Assembly: GCA_958450325.1 (NCBI GenBank)
Contig: OY288261.1
Location: 16,667,277-16,731,276 of the forward strand
Source of the DNA: Agrostemma githago
Lineage: Eukaryota > Streptophyta > Magnoliopsida > Caryophyllales > Caryophyllaceae
Direction of reading: 5' to 3'
Length of the DNA: 64,000 nucleotides
The translations under genes were made by a program, and so were the position numbers. The notes beneath the pieces were generated by a model, which was not told the DNA's origin, did no database searches, and saw only the letters and a list, made by a program, of their open reading frames with translations. This document shows positions 56,529 to 64,000 of this stretch, one piece after another (the stretch's first letter is position 1; every line of letters starts with the position of its first letter).

Positions 56529-59500
56529 ATGCCTAGGAGGAGAGGCGATTTCTTTCTCTTCAATCCAGAGCCGGAAAGACTTATTAGAGCCTTTCGCCAA
56601 CGGACGATTGATCGGGTTAGAAACTCTCAACCGGGTACTAGCAATACCGTTGAAGAACAAGCTCAAGGATCTGACTTGAACGAAAAACCTCGAGAGATGG
56701 CCGAAGGGAATTTCATCAATCCTTTTGGTACTTCTAGTCACTCTTCTCAACCTAGTTATCCTTCTACATCTACATCAACACCATCTACACCATCATCTCC
56801 CACACATCCAACAATGCCTATGTTCTCTTCCCATTCAACTTTTACGGAAGACATTTTGCCCGGTCCAACCGCTTTACCGGCCGCATATACCAGGAATTTT
56901 GTGGCAAAAACGCCATTTATCGAATTGGTTGAAAGTAGTCAATTTAGTGGGTTACCAACCGAAGATCCTCATCAACACATGGAAACCTTTTCGGGCTATT
57001 GCGATGCTATCTCACAACCGGGAATAACCCAAGACCAAATACGGTGGGTATTATTTCCTCTCTCTTTGATCGGCAAGGCTAAGCAATGGCTCAAAGGTTT
57101 AAACAAGGCGGCTCTCGGTATAGACACTTGGAAGAAGCTAGCCTTATAATTCTACCAACAATTTTATCCACCGGAGAAGACCAATCTATTGAGAGCTTCA
57201 ATCACGGGGTTTCAACAACGTGATGAAGAAAGTCTCTATGAGTCGTGGGAAAGGTTCAAAGCCATGATCCGTTCTTGTCCTCACCATGGTTTATCACAGT
57301 GGTTCCTTGTCCAACAGTTTTGGAATGGGTTATATGACGATTCAGGGGCCATACTCAACATGGGATCTAATGGAAGGTTTACCGAGGTAGATGATGACCA
57401 AATTTGGTCAAGAATTGAGGAAATGGTGGTTCACAACTCTCAATACTCAAGGCCTAGGAAGGCGAATCGAGGGGGAAGGCACGAGATCGATGCCATTACA
57501 CAACTCAGTATTGATCTTGGAGCACAATTAAAAACTCACATGGAAACTATAGACAAGAACCTCCAAAGCCATTTTGATCAAGGTCAAAGCACAAGTGCCT
57601 CCCACCAACATTCAATTCAACAAGTCAATGCTTTGGGAGTTGTACCTCCTACATCTTATTATGGGATATGCGAGATTTGAGGGATATTTGGACATGAACC
57701 TCAACATTGTCGAGGTAGTATTGAGCAAGTGAATGCCTTTCAAGCATTCAAGCAAGGTGCCCCATACTCTAACTTCAAGAAAAATGTGCCAAATCCTCAC
57801 ATGTTCCAAGCTTCCCATCAAGCTTCCCAACAACAATCTCTACAACAACACCGTCCCATCTATGTTCCACCTTCCTTAAGGGACAACAACCAAGGCTACC
57901 TAGGTTATCAAGGCAACCTAAGGCCTTCCAACAACTTCCAACAACATAACCAAGGTGCCTTTAACAACAATCAAGGGTTCCAAAATCAAGGGAACTTCAA
58001 TCATCAAGGTGGTTTCCAAGGAAACCAATACTCCCAAGGACATCAAAACCACAATCATGGTAACTCTCAAGGCCTTAATCAAGGCAATTCTCATGGGTTC
58101 CAAGGGAACTTTCAACAACAACAAGGGTCTCAAGGTACTCAACAAGAAATCAAGCAAAGGAGCCGGTCTCCAATTCATGATTATGGCATTCCCTTAGCCA
58201 TCACCAATACTCCTCATAACCAACAATATCCCCCTCGGGATTTCGACATGCAAAAATCAATGTTGGATATGCAAAGGAGTAATCAAGAAATGCAAAGAAG
58301 TCAAATAGAGATGCTAAGAAACCAACAAGAATTCTTTGCTCATCTTCAAAGGGAGAACATAGCAAGAGATACGCATATGAAGATGCTCGAAACCCAACTA
58401 GCTTAAGTTGCTTCGGGTAGTTCTTCAAGGCAAAAGGGTCAACTACCTTCTCAAGGTGAACCGGCGAAATTTGAACATGTGAATGCTATTACCTTGAGGA
58501 GTGGTGCCACTTATGACTCCCCCTTATTTCCTATTGAGCAAGAAGCCATGAAAGAAATTGTATCTCCATCTCAAGACAATGCAAGTTTGGGAAATCTCAT
58601 GGAGGAGCAAGTCTTGTGGGAGGTTGAGAAACCCCATGAAGACAAGCTTCCAACACTCCAAGGAAAAGACAAAGGAAAGAAGAAAGTGTCAATTGAAATG
58701 TCCCAACCTAATGAGCAAGACAAGATACACATCAAGTTGCCATTCCCAACAAGGAAAATGAAGACCAAGGTGGATGTTTAATATGACAAGTTCCTTGATA
58801 TTGTGAAGAAGTTGGATGTGAGCATCCCTTTCACCGAATTACTTACCAAAGTCCCGGCATATGGAAGATTCATGAGAGAAATCTTGGCTAAGAAGAGATT
58901 CATTGACAAGGAAGAGACCATAGCGTTCACAAGAGAGGTGAGCGAGCTCATTCAAGGCTCTACACTTCCTAAGTTGAAGGATCCGGGTAGTTTCTCAATC
59001 CCGTGCACCATAGGGAACTTGAAGATTGAAAGGGCATTATGTGATTTGGGTCCGAGTTTAAGCATTATTCCGTACTTTATTTGTGAGTGACTTGAGATGA
59101 AAGAGCTCAAGTGTACCTCTATTACACTTCAAATGGCCGATCGTTCGCTTAACCGACCATTAGGAATGCTAGAGGATGTGCCACTAAGAATAGGAAAGTT
59201 CTTCATTCCGGTCGACTTCCTTGTGCTTGATATGCCGGAGGATGCCGTCACTCCCATTATCCTAGGCCGCCCGTTTCTACATACCGCCGATGCGATGATT
59301 GATGTAAAGAATGGTAGGATCACATTTGAGCTAGGCGACGAGAAGCTCGTGTTTGACCTCCAAGGCAACACCTCGCCTACAAATGATGAGTCGTGTAATA
59401 TGATCCACGCCATGAAAGACATCGATCTAGGGGATGAGTCGGATGAAAGTTTGAAAGACAACTTGGGTGGAATTGATGATGATGATTCCGAGCTTGGGGC

Positions 59501-59804
59501 GAATGAATGCCCATGTGATGTGAATGAAGATGAGCCGGTCGGTAAGAAGAAAGTTGAGCCTCTCTTGAGGCCTTCTGAAGATGAGTGGAAGTTTGGGTAT
59601 ATCCCGAATGATCGAAAGTACAAGTTCAAGCCGCTGAACTTAGTAGATCGGGATGCCCCGGGAACTTCTAGACAAGGTTGTGAAGAACCTTGGAGTGTGG
59701 ATTGGTATTCCACAAGCTTGATCGACGATTTCTCGAGAGCCTTCGATTTGTTTCTCTGTGCTCTTGATGGCGATGGAGTTGTCTACAATGTTGTTGAAAA
59801 ATGA
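56529..59804 (+). pseudogene. gag-pro: Athila gag-protease, one frame with five stops
   Basis: A single reading frame of about 1090 codons without any frameshift. Start MPRRRGDFFLFNPEPERL. Capsid domain at about 56890-57470 (TPFIELVESSQFSGLP, FYPPEKTNLLRASITGFQQ, LYESWERFKAMIRSCPHHG). Zinc knuckle near 57670 (CEI-stop-GIFGHEPQHC, second Cys lost to TGA). A Gln/Asn/Gly-rich region and heptads (MQRSNQEMQRSQIEM) follow, then the protease with LCDLGPSLSIIP (Athila form of the active site) and IILGRPFLHTADAM. Stops at 57147, 57678, 58404, 58779 and 59088. The end LIDDFSRAFDLFLCALDG matches the tail of the gag remnant in element A, so the deletion removed everything from RT on. Confidence 0.88.
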
Positions 59805-60692
59805 TTGAAGAATGCACCATCCTTGGTTTGACGGAGTTCCAAAAGAACCGTCTTATTGTATATATCACTTTCTTATTCTTTTGAGTTTTGTGGAAATCTT
59901 GTAATTTGGTATTTTGATGAGCGATGTGAGGGAGGGATTTTGATGATATTTATTGAGTTCATTTGATAGGTTATAGTGAAGATGAAGTCTTGAGAGAGTA
60001 GTTGATGATATAAGCTTGGATTTGGGCATAGGAGTCAGTTTTTGAAGCTTTTGACAAGCTTTTGGGGACGAGATTTTAGATCTCGATGTATTGGTGGCCT
60101 TGTGGGTGATGCTATCAAGAAAATGAAGGGCTAGAAGACTCGTCCCGACCGGGAAGGATGTCATCCCGATCGGGATGAGTGTGCTGAAAAGTGGGTTCAC
60201 TGATGTGCCATCCCGACCGGGAAGGAACCGTCCCGACCGGGAAGAAGTCCATCCCGACCGGGATGGTGCCCAGCTCCCCATTTTGCCTCCCCTTCGTCAT
60301 TTAAGCCCACACAACCACTTTATACCCCCTCCCAACCTCCCTACCTACCCTTGCAACTATCATGTGACCCCTACACTTCATATATATACCTTCATATCAT
60401 CTTCTCCTCACTACACACCGACTTTCACCTCAAACCCCACCTCATACCATTGCAAGCCTAGTACTTCAACCATGCAACCGTATCGAGAATGAAGAGGAAT
60501 AACAATGACGAAGACTAGCTATATGCCGATATCGAACATTGAGACAATGGAGTGAGTGAGTTGCTAACCGATTGGTACGGCAACTATCCTTTCTCTTCCG
60601 TCTTTTATTGCTTGTCTCCCTTTGTTTGTTCCCTTCCGCTTACCATTTTTTGTGTCATGGTGGCCCTCGGGGCCCTGGTAGTCATTGCTCCC
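59805..60692. other. Athila B region after protease
   Basis: Non-coding, with the internal palindrome array (60141-60266) followed by TATA-like sequence (about 60320 and 60380) and a C/T-rich leader. In element A the corresponding array precedes the env-position ORF; here that ORF is missing. Confidence 0.6.
60141..60266. repeat. internal palindrome array in Athila B (five copies)
   Basis: TCCCGACCGGGA four times and TCCCGATCGGGA once, all perfect or nearly perfect dyads. Confidence 0.85.
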
Positions 60693-60937
60693 GACTCTCG
60701 ATGACGTGACTACATCGAGAGTCATTTCAAAATCAAAATTTGCAAGTATTTTCAATTTTTCTTTGATTTCTCTTTCTTTTGTTAGGATTTAGTCGGATTC
60801 GGGCGGAATCCGGGCTAGGTGACTTGATTACACCTAGTCCTCCCCTCTCATTTCCTTTTATTTCCTTCTTTTTATTTCTTCCCCCATCCATATCTTTTCT
60901 CGTCTCGGCCCATGGTGACTTGACTACACCCCGGCCG
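60693..60937 (+). ncRNA. three-hairpin module with shared loop (Athila B copy)
   Basis: Hairpin 1 60693-60723 (arms GACTCTCGATG / CATCGAGAGTC, loop ACGTGACTA). Hairpin 2 60812-60840 (core arms CTAGGTG / CACCTAG, loop ACTTGATTA, extended by GG.. / ..CC with one G-T). Hairpin 3 60906-60937 (inner arms GGTG / CACC, outer GGCC / GGCC, loop ACTTGACTA). Compared with element A, stem position 3 of hairpin 1 changed T-A to C-G on both arms. Confidence 0.65.
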
Positions 60938-61027
60938 GACACATTCCCTCTTCTTCACCTTTCTTTTTGATTTTTAGCTTTATTTTCGTAGTTTCTCTTC
61001 TTTTTAGTGTCTCTGCACACTACCGAT

Positions 61028-61065
61028 CGAGCATGAGGACATTGCTCGGTTTAAGTGTGGGGGAG
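61028..61065 (+). promoter_or_regulatory. second polypurine-tract copy with hairpin (Athila B)
   Basis: Hairpin arms CGAGCA (61028-61033) and TGCTCG (61043-61048) with loop TGAGGACAT, then TTAAGTGTGGGGGAG at 61051-61065, identical to the true tract at 62770-62784. Confidence 0.7.
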
Positions 61066-62769
61066 CGATATCCTAGTGTAGTTTAGTTTTATTTTTGTAG
61101 TTTTTTTTCGAAAAATCTTAAAAATCCCTAAAAATTTGAAAAATTTCATAAAAATCAAAAAGATTTTTCCTTTGTGTCTTTTCCTTTTGTGTCGTTGTGT
61201 CGTATATTTGTTGTGTTGTGCGTGTTTTGCCTCCCTTTTTCCTTGTAGGTCGCTTAATCACCGTTAACTTTGGAGGGCTTTCAAGACATCCGGTAACATC
61301 TTTTTTATCCCTTTTTCCTCTTTATCTCTTGTGGAGTTTGGAGGAGACTTTGTGATGATGTGTGCTCGGGTGGAGCTTTGTAGAGTTTGAGGTTGATTTG
61401 GTGGCTGGTTTGGGAGTTCAGGGTGGTGATTGTTTATTTTGTGTGTTTGTTTGTTTTGTTTTGTTGTGTTGTGTTTGTCTTTTTTCCTTTCGTTTTTGTT
61501 GTGTCTTTGTTTTGTCTTGTTTAGTTGTGTCTAGTGTGTAATAAAAGGTTTTTAAAAACCCTGTTTTGAGGCTAGTGCGCAAGTGTCTAATTTCCCTTTC
61601 TAGTGATGTGAATCGAGTCTTGGACTTTAGTCTAGTAGAATGACCCTAAATCAATAGTTTCGTTGGTCCTTTACCTTGAGTCCACCTAGTCTACTAGGGA
61701 TTTACTACGGGATTTGCATTTTGACCATTATGACCACCCACGGTGTGAAAAGACCTTGGTTGCCGAGTCCCGTCCCTTAGGTGACCGTGTTCGAAATTTC
61801 TTTAACTAGTCCAAGTTTCTCCCCTTTTTGTGGGTTTGAAGGGAAGGGCCCGTCCCAACTTACCCATTTCCCTACCTCATACACATTTCCACAAATAATT
61901 TGCAAAATTGTTGAAATTCTCACTTGGTTGCAAGAAATGCCTACAATACAAGTTATATCAAAAAGGCAAACCAAGTCAAAAGAAAGAAAAAGAAAAGGCA
62001 CAAAAAATGAAAAATAAAATACAAAAGAAGAAAAAGAAATGGCATAGAAAATCAAAAGCCAAGTGCAAAAGAAAAGAAAAATGCCAAAAAGAAAACCATC
62101 TCACAAAAAGATTCTCACCCACTCAAAATAAGCCTTTTTCCGATCGTTACCGTGAAGAGCCTACCAAAGGACCGAGTCCCTAGGAAGGATGATAGCGGTA
62201 ATGATCGGTCTTCCCTCATTTTGCAAGCATATTCCACCTTTTTACTTGGACTAGTTGTGCGGTTTTGAGCATGGGACGACCCTCTTGGCTCATCGCTAAA
62301 GGGGGCGGGGTCTCACTTACCTACAATGTCGACTAACACCGTGGTTCATCCTTTTTCAATCCCGTCGATCGTCCCGTAGTACGTTCTTAGAAGGTTAGGA
62401 GGAACCTAGGTAAGTTACCAACGTTTTTATTGCTTTGTTGTCATACTATTAGGGTTTAGTTCATATCGGTTTGTATTATTAGTTCGGGAACGTTGTCAAT
62501 TGCCTTGAGTCCTTAACCGGTGCTTCTTTCACCGCTTTGTAGAGGGAAGCGGTATTTGTTTCTTTTTGGGTGCAACCGATTGCTTGTTTGTGTGTTTTTG
62601 TGTATGGTTGCATCCACAGTTTTGTCGCAAGACCTTACTTACTTGCAGAGTGCACTTTTCCTCTAAGTGTACTCGCGTGAGTTGAAAGGGCGTAGGGTGC
62701 GCTAATACCCGCTCGGTTAGTAGTCTAGTTCTTTTAGTTAGTTTGTGCTTACTCGAGGGCGAGTAAGGG
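61066..62769. other. Athila B 3' non-coding region
   Basis: No gene. Shares blocks with element A 15376-17116. Contains an A/G-rich tract at about 61970-62100 whose Lys-rich frames are meaningless. Confidence 0.6.
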
Positions 62770-62784
62770 TTAAGTGTGGGGGAG
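62770..62784 (+). promoter_or_regulatory. polypurine tract of Athila B
   Basis: TTAAGTGTGGGGGAG one base before the 3' LTR start (TGATAAG at 62786). Confidence 0.85.
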
Positions 62785-62785
62785 T

Positions 62786-63550
62786 TGATAAGTGTAGTTT
62801 GTAGTGCCTATTTCTTGTGTTTGGTCCCGGTTTCTCTTGTGGAATCGCTCTTTGGGAGCGGTTTTCGAGGCTACTTACGCTTCTTCTAGCTTGTTTTAGG
62901 TTCCTAAGATCAATATTGGAGAAATGGAACGATTCCGACTCGTTTCCGACACATTTGGAGCCAACAAAGAGAAGCGACGATCACTCGGTGGCTTAGACTC
63001 GATCCCGAGACCTTGGGACCCATTCCCGAGCCCCTTAGACTCGACCCCGAGCACCAAGAATCGATGAGAAGCCTTTGAAGAGAAAATAGGGACCTTTGAG
63101 ATCATATTGGAGGCCTACAAGACCCTTCCCGGTCGGGAAGGAGTGCAAACTTAGAGCGGCTACTGTTGGGCCATCCCGGCCGGGACCAAGCTCATCCCGG
63201 TCAGGACCACCACCATCCCGACCGGGATGGGCCAGCTGTAGCCCGCGCCTCTTCTTTTCTTCTCCTTTGCTCTTGTAACCTTATAAATACCCTCCCTTAG
63301 TATTAGTTTGATTATGAGTGAGTAGACTCTTTGTGGGGTTAGTAGGGGGATTAAGTGTGGATTATGGGTAATTAGGGTTTGGTTAAGGGTAAAGATGAAT
63401 CCTTTGTTACTAGTCACATGTTGAGCACTCTATGTGTTTGTTGAATTGCTTGTTTGAGTTGTAGTGGCCATGCTTCTCATACTTGTTTTCATCTTCTCAT
63501 TTTCTGATTGATTTGTGGTTGAATTCTTGTGTATTGCGTATTATCTTGCA
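62786..63550 (+). repeat. 3' LTR of Athila B, internally deleted and interrupted
   Basis: Matches 54665 onward but lacks about 366 bases (equivalent of about 55220-55585, with short homology ttagtatt at the join) and two palindrome units. It is cut at 63550 by TGTAACACCC. Confidence 0.9.
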
Positions 63551-64000
63551 TGTAACACCCGCTATTTTCCTAGCGCTTTTATCCTTTCCGCTATGACTTC
63601 GTTATAACTATATTTCGGCCTTATATTTCATCATTTTTCCAAGCTTTATTTTTATTTTAGAGTCCAATAATATTTATTTTTATTTTAAAAGATTTTAATT
63701 CTTTTAAACCTATTTATTTGATTTTCATCGTAAATTAATTATTTTTCCGCAAGGAATTCTACTTCTCTACGAATTAACGTTTTTAAGCTCGGATATAAGT
63801 TATTTATTTTCCTACAAATGTCTAAATATATTTATATAATATTTTCAACTAAGAAATATTTTTTTATTTATGAAAATTTAGCCGTTAATGATTTTATTAC
63901 GAAGTTTCGTAAATAATTATTTTCTAATGTGAGGTTTACTCGAATTGCTTTGAAATGCTTTTAATAATTTTACGATCCTTATTTTGATCAACCTACAACT
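63551..64000 (+). repeat. start of another large LTR (TGTAACACCC type)
   Basis: Begins TGTAACACCCGC after ttgca (possible target copy, 63546-63550). AT-rich, no coding potential. It shares the terminal motif with the solo LTR at 51017-54599 but the sequence soon differs, so probably a related subfamily. Continues past the window. Confidence 0.6.

Larger units (their letters stand above)
54665..63550 (+). mobile_element. Athila element B, gag-protease only, 3' LTR interrupted
   Basis: 5' LTR 54665-56301, PBS, gag-protease frame (56529-59804), no RT, RNase H, integrase or env-position ORF, 3' non-coding region, polypurine tract, 3' LTR from 62786, cut at 63551 by another LTR. Same family as element A (LTR start, PBS, 3' region) but with a different deletion. 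The outer half of its 3' LTR and the right target copy lie outside the window. Confidence 0.9.

Noticed and set aside
61777..62183. Lys-rich and Phe-rich open frames
   Set aside because: Translation of the A/G-rich tract in the Athila B 3' region; element A has the same tract with no conserved frame.

Overview
The window is plant nuclear heterochromatin, almost certainly from a large-genome eudicot. It is built almost entirely of transposable elements nested inside one another. I found no convincing single-copy host gene and no rRNA or tRNA gene. The evidence for a plant is plant-specific: Tat- and Athila-lineage Ty3/gypsy retrotransposons (second RNase H domain, tRNA-Asp-type primer site, ATHILA-type ORF), CACTA (En/Spm) DNA transposons with TNP2 and Ptta/En/Spm genes, and an L1-type LINE with a plant ORF1. 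I cannot name the species.

Layout. 1-9669: a plus-strand Tat-lineage element missing its 5' end; gag-pol is nearly intact, a spliced gene lies antisense downstream, and the 3' LTR is at 8963-9669. It sits inside a large LTR (9670-12080) whose other half is outside the window. That LTR interrupts an L1 LINE on the minus strand (12081-13819 and 23658 to about 24345). The LINE is split by Athila element A (13820-23657, minus strand, near-perfect 5-bp target duplication). 24346-26122 is unassigned AT-rich DNA. 26123-26219 is the stub of another LTR of the large-LTR family, cut by CACTA-1, which starts at 26220.

The TNP2 gene of CACTA-1 has been hit four times, and nearly every join can be read from target duplications: CACTA-2 (27586-34733, TSD gaa), a 14.6-kb Tat/Ogre-like element (36007-50593, TSD agagg), a 3.6-kb solo LTR (51017-54599, TSD cttga), and Athila element B (54665 onward). 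Athila B is itself interrupted at 63551 by the start of another TGTAACACCC-type LTR.

How the parts work together. CACTA-2 looks structurally complete: TIRs, subterminal arrays, an open spliced TNP2 and an open six-exon TnpA-like gene. It could be autonomous and could mobilise relatives. The two Tat-lineage elements each carry an intron-containing gene antisense to pol, but from two different protein families. The two Athila copies have lost pol; A keeps an intact env-position ORF and B keeps a gag-protease frame with stops, so both depend on helpers. The points I rate highest are a TMV-type leaky stop (TAG CAA TTA) between protease and RT in the first element, a set of hairpins with a shared loop in the Athila 3' region that shows a compensatory base pair, and palindrome arrays present both in the Athila LTR promoter and inside the element.
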